From the NCBI GenBank assembly GCA_002423705.1, contig DINW01000091.1:26730-82427 (forward strand): a DNA stretch of 55,698 bases, in the 5' to 3' direction. This DNA comes from Clostridium sp. UBA5530 (lineage in GTDB: Bacteria > Bacillota > Clostridia > Clostridiales > Clostridiaceae). Below, piece by piece: positions 7,180-16,516 of the stretch (positions are counted from its first letter, which is position 1; every line of letters begins with the position of its first letter). Both the position numbers and the translations under genes were made by a program. Under the pieces are notes generated by a model. It worked only from the letters and a program-made list of their open reading frames with translations, did not search any database and was not told the DNA's origin.

Positions 7180-9999
7180 TTATTTTGCTTCTGGAAGTAC
7201 ATAATTGTGCAATGGTACATATCCTGGATATTCTTTTTGTAGTCTATCTCTAAAATAATACTCATATACTGCCCTTGCCACTGAAGCCACATATCCTCCG
7301 TGACCTGCGTCGTAGCCTACAACAGTTACAGCTATTTCAGGATTATCTACAGGTGCAAAACCTGTATAAACAGCATAAGATGTTCTTCCTACTGCCTCCT
7401 GTACTCCACCTTCTCTAAAGGTAGCACTACCTGTTTTACCTGCAGTTTTCATAGGAAACCCTGCAAATGCTATACTAGCAGTACCATCACTGTTAGCTCT
7501 GGACATACCATCCTTTACAATTTCAAGGGTTTTAGGATTTAACTTTATTTGCTCAACTATGTTGGGTTTTATTTCTTCCACAACTTCTCCATCAGCATTT
7601 AATATCTTATCTACAAGGTGAGTTTCATATCTAGTTCCTCCATTAGCCACTGTAGCCATAAAATTGCACAATTGAAGAGGACTATATTGATTTATACCCT
7701 GTCCTATAGATGCATTCAAAACATTTGCTGGGGTAATAATTTCTGTTCGCTTATCAAAGATAACATAGTCTGCTATAGCGAACCCCATGTTTTTAATATC
7801 TTTATCTTTATATTTTCCTTTTTCCTCCTCTGGAAGGAGTTTTACATAATCTGAAAGCTTCTCGCTTAAATGTTGAGAGAATGTTTTATGCTCCTGAGAT
7901 AAAGTCTTCGGATCCATATCACTTAGGAGCTTTTCTTTAACTGCATTCTTTACAGCCTCTTTAGCTTCAGCAATGTCCTTATTGTCTCCTTCTTTTTTTC
8001 CTATATCTAAGGAAGTATATCTATACCCCTTATAAACTCCATCCTTTAATATCTTCACTACATCATATTTAGACGTTGATGCTACTACCTGCTTTACTTT
8101 ACTATAGCTAAAAGTCTGCCCCATGGTGTTCTCACTTATTTCTATACCTGTAGTCGAAGCATTGCCCTCAGGACTACCTAAACCAAATTTCCATGCATAT
8201 TCCGCTAATTTATCTAGACCATACTGGTGTTGGATTTGATAACCTGTTTCAAAGAAAAAGTAGTTACAGGATTCTGCTATGGCTCTTCTTATCTCTATAG
8301 CTCCATGGACACTACCACTTGAGTTATAAATATCATCGGCACCTTTAAAGCTCTTTATATCATCATATTTATTGAATATTCCTACGTCATTTACTACAGT
8401 ATTCTCATTTACCACTCCAGTCTCTAGTCCTGCAATAGCAGTAAGAATCTTAAAGGTGGAACCTGGAGGTGTTAAACCTTGAGTTGCATAATTAAAAGTA
8501 GATTTAGGATATATATCAAAGGGGTCTTTTCTTATATTTTCTTTTTTATAGTTATCATCTACTGGAAAAATATAATCTAATGTTTTTTCGTTCACATTGG
8601 CCTCTGGAATAACTGTGGTTTCTGGAAGACCCATAACCTTCATATATTCTTGAGAAAACTTCTCTAAATCAGGACTAAAATATTTTTGCACTTCCTCTGT
8701 AGAAAGCTTTCCTGGTACATTAAATAGGTTAGGATTCACGCTAGGCAATGAAACCATGGCTAATATTTTACCGGTTTTTACATCCTCAACCACTACTGCC
8801 CCTCTGTTAGCATTTTTTAAATTTATGTTGTCAGAGGTTTTTCCCTCGGCTCTTAAATCTGCCAAAGCCTTTTCCATGGCTTTTTCTGCAGTATATTGGA
8901 TATTCTTATCTATGGTCAATTGGACGTTCTGTCCTGGAGATGAATCAAGACTAAAAAGTTCTTCTGTCTTTTTACCCTGGCTATTTATCTTCACCACGGT
9001 TCCGCCTTTTCTTCCCCTTAACCTATCTTCGTATGCAGATTCTATGCCATTTTTGCCTATCATATCCGTGGATACATCGTACCCTCTCTCTTCGTACTTG
9101 TCTTTTTGCTCTGGATTTATTGAGCCAAGATATCCTATAACAGCAGATGCTAATTCATTATAAGGATATATTCTTATAGGTTGCATTATAACGTCTATTC
9201 CTGGCAAAACACTGGCCTTTTGCATAAATATAAGAGCTGAATCCGTCTTTATATTGCTAGCTAATGTTACTGGCTTATATCCAGAGAATCTCTGCATCTT
9301 TATGGCATCTCTAACTAGCATATATTTTCTTATCTGGTCTAAGGAATACTTCTGTAAAAGTTCAGGCTTAACATCTTCTACTTTAAGATTATCCTTTTTC
9401 ACTTTCTCAGGAGTTATTCCGATGAGTTGATAAAGCTCATAATCCATTATAAGTTTATCAAAAACTTCCTCTGGACCTATCTCCATCATCTTGTCATAAA
9501 CTTTTTTTTGTTCTTCATCTGTAAGTTCCTCTTTTTTATTAGGGAACATTTCCTTTTTTATTACATCAGCAAAACCTCTATCTATTTTAAATCTTTTTTC
9601 CATAATAAGTCGTCCCTCGGGATCTGAAGATTTAAATTCAAAACTATAGGGTTCTACTTTAAGGCTAAAGTCATCTTGAAGAGTCTCTTTAGTTTCATCA
9701 ATAAGTTTAAACACATCAGTTAAAGTTTGAAATGTAACTTTATTGTTATCATCAGTTTCGTTAAATACCAACATATAACTTTGTTCTGACTTAGCAAGAA
9801 TATCACCATTTTTATCTAGAAGCATTCCTCTAGGTGCTGGCTCTACCAATTGTCTTACAGATTTGTTGTTGGCTTGTTCCTTATAATTATCATGATCTAC
9901 TATCTGAATATAAATAAGCCTAACTACTATGGCAGAAAATATTATTATCATTATGGTAGTAAGGACATTGTATCTATTCAAATTTTTCTTCTTTTTCAT
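7180..9999 (-). CDS. mrdA: Penicillin-binding protein 2, elongation-type class B transpeptidase
   Basis: This is the cross-linking enzyme of the elongasome and partner of RodA and MreC. It has an N-terminal cytoplasmic tail and one membrane anchor (about 13-33), then a dimerisation domain with PAPRGMLLDKNGDILA. The transpeptidase domain has the catalytic motifs STFK at 514-517, SCN at 577-579 and KTGS at 855-858. At 939 residues it is much longer than the 600-700 usual for PBP2. Extra length lies in the pedestal region (about 95-230) and between SxN and KTG (about 640-750), which is lysine- and glutamate-rich. Long PBP2 forms occur in clostridia. The gene follows mreD directly. Confidence 0.95.
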   Translation of the reverse strand: MKKKKNLNRYNVLTTIMIIIFSAIVVRLIYIQIVDHDNYKEQANNKSVRQLVEPAPRGMLLDKNGDILAKSEQSYMLVFNETDDNNKVTFQTLTDVFKLIDETKETLQDDFSLKVEPYSFEFKSSDPEGRLIMEKRFKIDRGFADVIKKEMFPNKKEELTDEEQKKVYDKMMEIGPEEVFDKLIMDYELYQLIGITPEKVKKDNLKVEDVKPELLQKYSLDQIRKYMLVRDAIKMQRFSGYKPVTLASNIKTDSALIFMQKASVLPGIDVIMQPIRIYPYNELASAVIGYLGSINPEQKDKYEERGYDVSTDMIGKNGIESAYEDRLRGRKGGTVVKINSQGKKTEELFSLDSSPGQNVQLTIDKNIQYTAEKAMEKALADLRAEGKTSDNINLKNANRGAVVVEDVKTGKILAMVSLPSVNPNLFNVPGKLSTEEVQKYFSPDLEKFSQEYMKVMGLPETTVIPEANVNEKTLDYIFPVDDNYKKENIRKDPFDIYPKSTFNYATQGLTPPGSTFKILTAIAGLETGVVNENTVVNDVGIFNKYDDIKSFKGADDIYNSSGSVHGAIEIRRAIAESCNYFFFETGYQIQHQYGLDKLAEYAWKFGLGSPEGNASTTGIEISENTMGQTFSYSKVKQVVASTSKYDVVKILKDGVYKGYRYTSLDIGKKEGDNKDIAEAKEAVKNAVKEKLLSDMDPKTLSQEHKTFSQHLSEKLSDYVKLLPEEEKGKYKDKDIKNMGFAIADYVIFDKRTEIITPANVLNASIGQGINQYSPLQLCNFMATVANGGTRYETHLVDKILNADGEVVEEIKPNIVEQIKLNPKTLEIVKDGMSRANSDGTASIAFAGFPMKTAGKTGSATFREGGVQEAVGRTSYAVYTGFAPVDNPEIAVTVVGYDAGHGGYVASVARAVYEYYFRDRLQKEYPGYVPLHNYVLPEAK

Positions 10000-10014
10000 T
10001 CCATCACCCTTACT

Positions 10015-10503
10015 TTAAAAATTCCATTGTTTTTTCATCCAAGGTTTCTGATATAACTTATAAATCTTTTTATACATAAATATAGATATTACCATTGAGT
10101 AAAGGCTAGATATGACTATTGAGGTTAACTCCATTTTTATTCCAAGAATAAAAAATATAGCAAAAACCGTTAATCCTTTCATAACATTTAATAAAAGTGT
10201 ACTTAATACTGGAATTAGCCTTTTTTCTTTAAAGATGCTTTTCCCTATCTTACAAGCTAAAAGACATAGAAGCATATTAGTAAAAGCATTAGTACCTATT
10301 CCATTAAAAAGATACAAGTCTTGGAGTAGTCCTGAAAAAATTCCTATAGCTGCTGACTCTCTATAATCATTTATTATGGAATAGCTTATTATAAAAGTAA
10401 AAAGCAAACTTCCGTAGGTACCTTTTATGGATATAAAAGGCATAAGAGCATTATCTAAAATAAAAAACAGAACACAAAAAAGTATAGGTATCGCTTTTCT
10501 CAT
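10015..10503 (-). CDS. mreD: MreD, rod-shape membrane protein
   Basis: A 162-residue hydrophobic protein with about five membrane segments and few charged residues, typical of MreD. MreD bridges MreC and the lipid II machinery in the elongasome. Sequence conservation in this family is low; the polarity pattern and the position between mreC and mrdA decide the call. The start lies nine bases after the mreC stop and its stop 15 bases before mrdA, so the genes form one transcript. Confidence 0.9.
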   Translation of the reverse strand: MRKAIPILFCVLFFILDNALMPFISIKGTYGSLLFTFIISYSIINDYRESAAIGIFSGLLQDLYLFNGIGTNAFTNMLLCLLACKIGKSIFKEKRLIPVLSTLLLNVMKGLTVFAIFFILGIKMELTSIVISSLYSMVISIFMYKKIYKLYQKPWMKKQWNF

Positions 10504-10512
10504 ATCATCACC

Positions 10513-11358
10513 CTAATATTTTATATCCCTTTTATCTTTAGGGACTATTATCATAAGCTCTTCAAGCTTATTAAATTCTACATATGGCTCCACTATAGCA
10601 ACCTTCATAAGTTTTGCCTTATCCTCTTTGACCTCTATAACTTTTCCTATTTTAATGTCCTTAGGATATATATTTCCATTACCTGAGGTCAATATATTGT
10701 CTCCTATTTTTACATCTGAAGTCAAAGGAAGGTTGTATACCTTTGCTAAAAGTCTGCCATTTGAATCTCTGTATCCTGTTACAATTCCTACGGTTTCTCT
10801 AGTGCTCTCAACTAAAGCTGCCACTGCTATATTTTCATTGTTTAAAGACTGTACCATAGCCCAGTTAGAAGCTACTGAAGTAACCTGACCAACCAATCCT
10901 TTAGAGGCTACTACAACCATTCCTCTTTGAAGTCCATCTTTCTCTCCTCTATCTATTGTATAACCATCTAGGAAATTGTTCCCTGACTTACCAATTATAT
11001 TGCATGTTATATATTCATACTCAGACTTTTGATCTTTAAAGTTTACTAGTTCCTTTAGTCTTTCATTTTCATTCTTTAGAGAGTTATATTCTATGGCCAT
11101 ACTCTCTAGTTCATTGTTTCTCTTAGTTAATTCTTCATTTTCCTCTTTTACTTTAGAAAAATTTGTAGAAAAATCTATAAAATCTTTTACAGTATTATTT
11201 AAAGAATAAAAAACTTTTTGTATTGGATTTAAAGCGGTTCCAACTCCGCTTTCTACGAAACTCCTGCTATCCCTCTTCACACTATAAACAATTAGGCTTA
11301 AAAATGTAACTGACAGCACTACTATAGTAACTGCCAGTTTATTTTTGAAGAACTTCAC
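10513..11358 (-). CDS. mreC: MreC, cell-shape scaffold protein
   Basis: A 281-residue bitopic protein. A short cytoplasmic tail and one membrane segment (about 9-26) are followed by a coiled coil (about 65-110, rich in E, N, K and L at heptad spacing), then the two beta-barrel domains (about 115-275). The stretch GLVGQVTSVASNWAMVQSL is typical of MreC. It scaffolds PBP2 and RodA outside the membrane. It starts just after mreB with only two bases between the frames. Confidence 0.95.
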   Translation of the reverse strand: MKFFKNKLAVTIVVLSVTFLSLIVYSVKRDSRSFVESGVGTALNPIQKVFYSLNNTVKDFIDFSTNFSKVKEENEELTKRNNELESMAIEYNSLKNENERLKELVNFKDQKSEYEYITCNIIGKSGNNFLDGYTIDRGEKDGLQRGMVVVASKGLVGQVTSVASNWAMVQSLNNENIAVAALVESTRETVGIVTGYRDSNGRLLAKVYNLPLTSDVKIGDNILTSGNGNIYPKDIKIGKVIEVKEDKAKLMKVAIVEPYVEFNKLEELMIIVPKDKRDIKY

Positions 11359-11360
11359 TT

Positions 11361-12377
11361 CTAACCTCTCTGCTCCTTGATGATGCTATCAATATTTTCT
11401 AATGCCTTTCCTGCACCTAAGGCTACACAATCAAGAGGGGATTCCGCAATATGTACGGGCATGTGAGTTTCATGATTTATTAATAAGTCAAGCCCTCTTA
11501 AAAGAGCCCCTCCACCTGCAAGCATTATTCCCTTATCCATTATATCAGCTGAAAGTTCTGGTGGAGTTTTTTCAAGTGTAGTCTTTATGGAATCAATAAT
11601 TGACGCTACTGGTTCTTTCAATGCTTCTCTTATTTGGACCTCAGAAATTTCTATGGTCTTAGGTAATCCTGAAATAAGGTCTCTACCCTTAATATCCATT
11701 ATCTTTTCTTCTTCGTCAGTTCTAAAGGCAGATCCTAGCTCCATCTTTATAGTTTCAGCAGTTCTTTCACCTATCATAAGATTGTATTCTTTTTTGATGT
11801 AGTTTATTATAGCCTGATCTAGTTCATCTCCTGCTACTCTTAGAGATTTACTAGTTACTATACCTCCTAAGGATATAACTGCTACCTCTGTAGTTCCTCC
11901 ACCAATATCAACTATCATACTGCCTGTTGGTTCATCTACAGGTAACCCTGCACCGATAGCTGCTGCCATTGGTTCTTCCATTAAAACTACATCTCTAGCT
12001 CCTGCTTGCTTAGTAGCTTCTAGTATAGCTCTTCTTTCAACCTCTGTTACCCCTGAAGGAAAACAAACAACTATTCTAGGACTAGCAAAAGCTGATTTTG
12101 CTATTATTTTATCTATAAACTTCTTTAACATTATTTGAGTTATGTCAAAATCAGCTATAACCCCATCTTTCATTGGTCTTATAGCAACTATATTTCCTGG
12201 AGTTCTTCCTATCATCTTTTTAGCTTCTGCTCCAACAGCTAGTGGTCTCTTAGTATTGCTATTAATAGCAACAACAGATGGTTCCCTAAGAACTATTCCC
12301 TTTCCCTTTACATATACTAAGGTATTTGCTGTTCCTAAATCTATTCCCATATCTTTAGTTATCCCGAAAAATCCCAT
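11361..12377 (-). CDS. mreB: MreB, actin-like rod-shape protein
   Basis: A 338-residue actin-fold ATPase whose membrane-bound filaments steer cell-wall synthesis. Conserved blocks include GIDLGTANTLVYVKGKG, MIVDIGGGTTEVAVISLGG (phosphate loop) and IMLAGGGALLRGLD (adenosine motif). The length is standard. The start is preceded by AAAGGAG. A second mreB/mbl copy elsewhere in the genome is likely in this group, but this copy sits in the canonical radC-mreBCD order. Confidence 0.97.
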   Translation of the reverse strand: MGFFGITKDMGIDLGTANTLVYVKGKGIVLREPSVVAINSNTKRPLAVGAEAKKMIGRTPGNIVAIRPMKDGVIADFDITQIMLKKFIDKIIAKSAFASPRIVVCFPSGVTEVERRAILEATKQAGARDVVLMEEPMAAAIGAGLPVDEPTGSMIVDIGGGTTEVAVISLGGIVTSKSLRVAGDELDQAIINYIKKEYNLMIGERTAETIKMELGSAFRTDEEEKIMDIKGRDLISGLPKTIEISEVQIREALKEPVASIIDSIKTTLEKTPPELSADIMDKGIMLAGGGALLRGLDLLINHETHMPVHIAESPLDCVALGAGKALENIDSIIKEQRG

Positions 12378-12396
12378 ATTATTTCTCCTTTCAATG

Positions 12397-13083
12397 CTAC
12401 ATTAAGCCCTTTTCTTTAAAGCTTACGTATTTTCCATATCCAATAATTACATGATCTAAAAGCTCTATTCCTAAAATCTTACTACATTCTTTCAATCTAC
12501 AGGTTATATTAATATCCTCCTCGCTAGGAGTAGGATCACCTGAGGGATGATTATGACATATTATTATAGAGGCACTGCTTTCTCTAACTGCCTCCTTAAA
12601 AACCTCTCTTGGATGCACAATAGATGAATTTAAGCTTCCTATAGAGATATCCTTCATACTTAAAACTACATTTTTAGTATTAACCATTATTAGTTTTAGA
12701 ATTTCTTGCTTTAACCCTATCATTTCTTTTGAAACTAAGTTAAAAACATCTCTAGGACAACCTATTTTATATTCTTCTCCTGAATAAAAAGAATTAAGTC
12801 TTTTACCAAGCTCACCTAAAGCTAAAATTTGAGCAGCTTTTACTTCTTTTATGCCTGATATAGAAGTAAGATCCTTCTTAGATGCATTCAAAAGACCATT
12901 TAATCCTTTCATTACATTCAACATTCTATTACACATATATAGTATGTTTTCATCCTTTGTACCACTTCTTAAAATAATGGCTAATAACTCAGAATTAGAA
13001 AGGCTAGTTGCTCCATATCTAAAGAGTTTTTCCTGAGGGCGTTCATTTTTAGGTAAATCTTTAATCTTAAAATTTGATTTCAT
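12397..13083 (-). CDS. radC: RadC-family JAB/MPN-domain protein
   Basis: The 228-residue protein has an N-terminal helix-hairpin-helix-like part (about 1-95, including SISGIKEVKAAQILALGELGK) and a C-terminal JAB/MPN metal-binding domain. The metal ligands are in HNHPSGDPTPSEED. Its role is still unclear despite the name; recombination repair is not firmly supported in Bacillus. It lies between maf and mreB, the common Firmicutes arrangement. The start follows AAGGAGCAGTCTTA. Confidence 0.93.
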   Translation of the reverse strand: MKSNFKIKDLPKNERPQEKLFRYGATSLSNSELLAIILRSGTKDENILYMCNRMLNVMKGLNGLLNASKKDLTSISGIKEVKAAQILALGELGKRLNSFYSGEEYKIGCPRDVFNLVSKEMIGLKQEILKLIMVNTKNVVLSMKDISIGSLNSSIVHPREVFKEAVRESSASIIICHNHPSGDPTPSEEDINITCRLKECSKILGIELLDHVIIGYGKYVSFKEKGLM

Positions 13084-13257
13084 TAAGACTGCTCCTTGTT
13101 TTTTCTTACTTATAGTATGCCCTTAGTTACTAAAGATATATTATAAACTTTTCAGCCTTACCCTATGAATCCCATCCTCCATATTATTCCATTTTCCCCT
13201 GCCATAATCTCCAGCTTTTTTTAAGATGAAAATTATAGTAGAAAAACTTATATAAGT

Positions 13258-13300
13258 TTAGATAAGTTTACAATGGAGGTTAAACTCCATCCAAATCTAA
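13258..13300. repeat. Nested inverted repeat between radC and maf
   Basis: The outer arms TTAGAT and ATCTAA enclose ATGGAG and CTCCAT around a short loop. The left arm continues as TTAGATAAGTTTA, resembling the AGATAAGTT core of the dispersed element described at 15802 and 32301. It may act as the maf terminator on the minus strand, but there is no good T tract. Confidence 0.45.
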
Positions 13301-13319
13301 GCTTAACGTGACATACCCC

Positions 13320-13904
13320 TTAATTTCCACTACAATAATCAAAGGTTTCTAAAAGTTTCTTTAACTTATTTAGTGGAAGACCTACTACATTATAGTAGCA
13401 ACCATGGATTTCTTCCACAAATACGGAAGCTAACCCTTGAATGCCATAAGCCCCTGCTTTATCTAAGGGCTCTTTTGTGCTTATATATTCTAAAATTTCT
13501 TCATCTTTTAACAAGTCAAATTTTATTTTAGTACAAGCATAGTCGCTTATCATAGTAAGCTCTGGAGTTTTAATAATTGTAATTCCTGAGTAAACCTCAT
13601 GGTTATTTCCACTTAAGGCTTTTAACATAGAAAAAGCTTCTTCTTCATCCTTAGGTTTCCCTAAAACCTTATTTTTTAAAGCTACAATTGTATCTACTCC
13701 TATTACTAAAGCTTCCTCTTTAACAGTTTTAGCTACATTTAAAGCTTTATTCATAGATATTTCTTTTACATAGCTAGGAAAATCCCCTTTAAAACTTATG
13801 TTGTCTTCGTCAAAATCGCTAGCCCTAACCTTAAAGTCCTGTGTTATTCTAGTTAAAAGCTCTCTTCTCCTAGGAGAAGCAGATGCTAATATTATTTGCA
13901 CCAT
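13320..13904 (-). CDS. maf: Maf-family nucleotide pyrophosphatase
   Basis: Maf proteins hydrolyse non-canonical or methylated nucleoside triphosphates (dTTP/UTP and m5 derivatives in the YhdE type) to the monophosphate. The signature SASPRRRELL is at the N-terminus. GVDTIVALKNKVLGKP holds the catalytic aspartate, and AGAYGIQG lies near the C-terminus. I use the ATG at 13904 (194 residues), five bases after AGGAAG; the frame could start two codons earlier at GTG. It is next to radC-mreBCD as in Bacillus. Confidence 0.94.
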   Translation of the reverse strand: MVQIILASASPRRRELLTRITQDFKVRASDFDEDNISFKGDFPSYVKEISMNKALNVAKTVKEEALVIGVDTIVALKNKVLGKPKDEEEAFSMLKALSGNNHEVYSGITIIKTPELTMISDYACTKIKFDLLKDEEILEYISTKEPLDKAGAYGIQGLASVFVEEIHGCYYNVVGLPLNKLKKLLETFDYCSGN

Positions 13905-14170
13905 AACCACTTCCTAATTGCTATTCATAGTAAATATTAGTTGATTTCAAACAATACAAACTCATTGTATCTCATCTTATATAGTTTACCATTTAATATT
14001 TTCTTAAACAAGAGTATTGACAGGTTTTAAAAAATTTTTTAAATTTGCTATTTGATTAAAATAGTTAAATTTTTTTTATGAAATCATGTTATTGTTAAAT
14101 GAAAATAGTTTACTCAGACCTTATTTATCACCATAGACCCCTTATTTATATTTACATGATTTTCAACATA

Positions 14171-14220
14171 AATAGAGTATATCAAACCATAGAAAAACCT
14201 TTGTTTTGATATACTCTATT
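14171..14220 (-). terminator. Long inverted repeat after the SPOR gene
   Basis: A perfect 16-bp stem (AATAGAGTATATCAAA / TTTGATATACTCTATT) with a loop of about 18 bases, just past the SPOR-protein stop. There is no clean T run on either side. In the rest of the 13905-14229 gap I see only AT-rich sequence that should hold the maf promoter. Confidence 0.6.
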
Positions 14221-14229
14221 CACGGAATC

Positions 14230-14931
14230 TTAACTTTTAAACTTCTTCATCATTGTGAATATTTTGCATTGATATTCTTCCAATGTATCCTTCGTAACCT
14301 CTTCTGGCAAGTTCAATGTATATTCCTTTAACTCCTTTAACAGTTCTAAGTTAGGCGAATCTCCTTCCACTTCTTTTAATTCCTTAGTCCACTTCTTTAT
14401 ATAAGCAGTTTGTATTAATTTTGTATCCTTCTCCTCTAGCTTATTTATCAATTTTCTGTGGGCATCAAAAATTTCTCCAACTTCTGAGTCTACCTGATTT
14501 TTTCTAGGAAAGGCGAAGGAAATTTTTGCGCAATCAAAGCCCTTGCCTTTTATATCTTTAATAACAGGTTCTGCCCTTTCTTCATCATATATACCAACTA
14601 GAACCCTTGTCTTTCCTGAATCTATATAATAAAAAACATTATAATTTTCTTTAAGTTTATCCTTTAATTGGTCTGCATTGACCTTCTCACTAAAATATCC
14701 ACATTGAACAGCATATAGCTTAATATCTTTAATATCCTTAGGCGAACTTTCTTTGTTTTCTTCTTGAACTGGATTTCCAATCTCATCATTTTTCATAATC
14801 TTGTCCTTTATGAAAAAATTAGAAGTAATAGTGCCTATTATGAAGGCCAAAAACACTATTACAGCTAGTATGAAAATAACATTAAATCCTGTTCCCTTAT
14901 TTTTTTTGTAATTATATCTTGTGTATTTCAT
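14230..14931 (-). CDS. Membrane-anchored SPOR-domain protein
   Basis: The 233-residue protein has a basic cytoplasmic N-terminus (KYTRYNYKKNKG), one membrane anchor (about 18-40) and a SPOR domain at about 70-135 (YAVQCGYFSEKVNADQLKDK, then VLVGIYDEERAEP). SPOR domains bind denuded glycan strands at division or sporulation septa. The remaining 100 residues are charged and helical with no recognised domain. It is monocistronic, with a good GGAGGTACA site before the ATG. The exact role is unassigned. Confidence 0.8.
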   Translation of the reverse strand: MKYTRYNYKKNKGTGFNVIFILAVIVFLAFIIGTITSNFFIKDKIMKNDEIGNPVQEENKESSPKDIKDIKLYAVQCGYFSEKVNADQLKDKLKENYNVFYYIDSGKTRVLVGIYDEERAEPVIKDIKGKGFDCAKISFAFPRKNQVDSEVGEIFDAHRKLINKLEEKDTKLIQTAYIKKWTKELKEVEGDSPNLELLKELKEYTLNLPEEVTKDTLEEYQCKIFTMMKKFKS

Positions 14932-14988
14932 TGTACCTCCCCCTTTTCCTCATATAGAATGTTTATTACTTTACATGAGTTTTTAGAA

Positions 14989-15017
14989 TAAAAAAACACC
15001 GACAAATTTGTCGATGT
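14989..15017 (-). terminator. Terminator after the NlpC/P60 gene
   Basis: The near-perfect stem ACATCGACAAA/TTTGTCGGTGT is followed on the minus strand by a run of T (TTTTTTTATTC). Confidence 0.88.
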
Positions 15018-15049
15018 TTTAACACTATTTACCTGATGTCTACCTACTG

Positions 15050-15083
15050 TAGCACTCCACCTAAAAATAAGTTTCACTTGATA
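15050..15083 (-). repeat. Partial copy of dispersed element (copy B)
   Basis: On the minus strand ATCAAGTGAAACTTA is followed directly by TTTTTAGGTGGAGTGCTACAG. The same two blocks occur about 830 bp away, on the other side of the NlpC gene (15819-15904), but there they are separated by about 60 bases. Copy B looks like a deletion derivative of copy A, in the same orientation, so the NlpC gene is bracketed. Confidence 0.55.
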
Positions 15084-15098
15084 TAACCTAGAAAATAA

Positions 15099-15686
15099 TT
15101 ATCTAATATAACGCCTTGCCCCTGCATATCTGCTGCTATAGTAACTTTGTCCTAAATCACTTATGGTAACTCTTCCACCACCACTGGATGCATGGATGAA
15201 TTCCCCACCTCCTATATACATTCCTACATGGGATATAGGGCCATCAGTATTGAAGAAAATTAAATCCCCTGCTTTTAAATCTCCTTTAGATACTTTGGTA
15301 CCCATACTATATTGAGACCCAGTATAATGTGGAAGTTCTATACCGAATTTTCTATAAACATATGCCGTAAACCCTGAACAGTCAAAAACCCTTGGACCAG
15401 ATCCTCCCCAAACGTAAGGGCTTCCTATAAAGTTCCTAGCATAAGCCACCAAAGAAGATCCTCGCTCACTGCCTCCCCTTGAAAGCACTGTGGATCCGCC
15501 TAAACCATATGCTGCTGACTTATCCTCTTCCTTGGGAACTTTTATCACTTTTTTGGTAGATATATTAGTTGTTCTTATAATTACATTTTTTTCAACGTTT
15601 CCAGTAGTATCGGCCTTAACTAATTGTCCATTGATGACCAAAGCCAAACAAATAGGTGCTATAATTTTAATCTTTTTCATATTCAT
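15099..15686 (-). CDS. Secreted NlpC/P60-family peptidoglycan hydrolase
   Basis: The 195-residue protein has a signal peptide (KKIKIIAPICLALVINGQLVKA) and a C-terminal NlpC/P60 domain (about 80-195). The catalytic cysteine is in RVFDCSGF, the histidine in ISHVGMYIGGG, with FIHASSGG following. Such enzymes cleave D-gamma-glutamyl-meso-diaminopimelate bonds. It has no separate wall-binding repeats; residues 30-75 are a basic, serine/glycine-rich linker. The ATG at 15686 follows AGGAGG by eight bases. The leader carries repeat element copy A. Confidence 0.92.
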   Translation of the reverse strand: MNMKKIKIIAPICLALVINGQLVKADTTGNVEKNVIIRTTNISTKKVIKVPKEEDKSAAYGLGGSTVLSRGGSERGSSLVAYARNFIGSPYVWGGSGPRVFDCSGFTAYVYRKFGIELPHYTGSQYSMGTKVSKGDLKAGDLIFFNTDGPISHVGMYIGGGEFIHASSGGGRVTISDLGQSYYSSRYAGARRYIR

Positions 15687-15801
15687 ATACAGTACCTCCT
15701 AATGTTTTGGGGTACAATTACAAGGCTTCTTATTCCTAAACATAAATTTAATAACCTCATATGCCGCTCCCCTAACCTTTTTAACCTTCAGCATTTTATC
15801 T

Positions 15802-15904
15802 GCTATAACACTCCACCCTTTTAGGTTGGAGTGTTATAGCCGCTACGACCCTAGATAAGTTCAACTAACAATTTGAATAAAGTCCAAATTAAGTTTCACT
15901 TGAT
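15802..15904 (-). repeat. Dispersed intergenic element, copy A, in the NlpC leader
   Basis: A 14-bp perfect hairpin (GCTATAACACTCCA / TGGAGTGTTATAGC, 15802-15840) is followed on the plus strand by GCTACGACCCTAGATAAGTT and AACTAACAATTTGAAT, then ATTAAGTTTCACTTGAT. Related copies are at 32301 and 52461. It fills much of the 276-base gap upstream of the NlpC gene and would be transcribed in that gene's leader. It may be an RNA element or a small mobile repeat. Confidence 0.65.
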
Positions 15905-15962
15905 TTATAATGTTCATTGAGCTTTTTCTAAAGTTGAATTTAGTACCTTTTAATAAATATAT

Positions 15963-16469
15963 TCAGGTACCTTCTATATTATGCATATATTTTTGCATAA
16001 TAATCATATCTTCATTGCCGTATTCCTTTTCAAAGTAATCCTTTACTGTCCTAACAATTGTAAAACCTTGTTTTTCCCAAAACCTTAAGGATTTCTCATT
16101 ATCACCTTCTACCATCACTCTTACTTTTTCTATTCCCAAGGATTTCATATATTTTAGTATGCATTTAAGTATTTCAGTACCTATGCCCTTGTGCCTATAT
16201 TCTTCTTGCACTATATAAAATCCAATAAAAAACTCTTTAGAATATTGGTTCTCCACTCTACCTTTTAAAATAGCCCTTAGAGTTTCTTTTCTTATAATTT
16301 CTATAAATACTTCCCCATTGCTAGAATAATATTCTACAAACCTCTGCTTTAGTTCTTCAAAATCAAAGGGTTCATACTCTTTTATAAACCATTGGGTTAC
16401 TTCTAGTAAATCTTTACAACCAATGCTTTTAATTTTATATCCATCATCAATAAAATCAATATTAAGCAT
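15963..16469 (-). CDS. GNAT-family N-acetyltransferase
   Basis: The 168-residue cytosolic protein has the GNAT fold. The acetyl-CoA binding loop reads VQEEYRHKGIGTEILK (Q/RxxGxG/A type), followed by SLGIEKVRVMVEGDNEKSLRFWEKQGF. The substrate cannot be told; both protein and small-molecule acetyltransferases share this pattern. It stands alone between the NlpC gene and the TVP38-like gene. The start follows GGGGTGATTAG. Confidence 0.88.
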   Translation of the reverse strand: MLNIDFIDDGYKIKSIGCKDLLEVTQWFIKEYEPFDFEELKQRFVEYYSSNGEVFIEIIRKETLRAILKGRVENQYSKEFFIGFYIVQEEYRHKGIGTEILKCILKYMKSLGIEKVRVMVEGDNEKSLRFWEKQGFTIVRTVKDYFEKEYGNEDMIIMQKYMHNIEGT

Positions 16470-16516
16470 CTAATCACCCCAATTGTTCATATTCTACATA
16501 AAATAATGTATTCCTT

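Noticed and set aside
7086..7292. 68-codon minus-strand frame overlapping the mrdA end
   Set aside because: Wrong frame within mrdA and across its terminator.
8756..9163. 135-codon plus-strand frame inside mrdA
   Set aside because: Shadow of the PBP2 coding sequence; no binding site and no domain.
15802..15904. c-di-AMP or other known riboswitch in the NlpC leader
   Set aside because: NlpC genes often carry c-di-AMP riboswitches, but the conserved core of that class is not visible; the sequence matches other intergenic copies instead.
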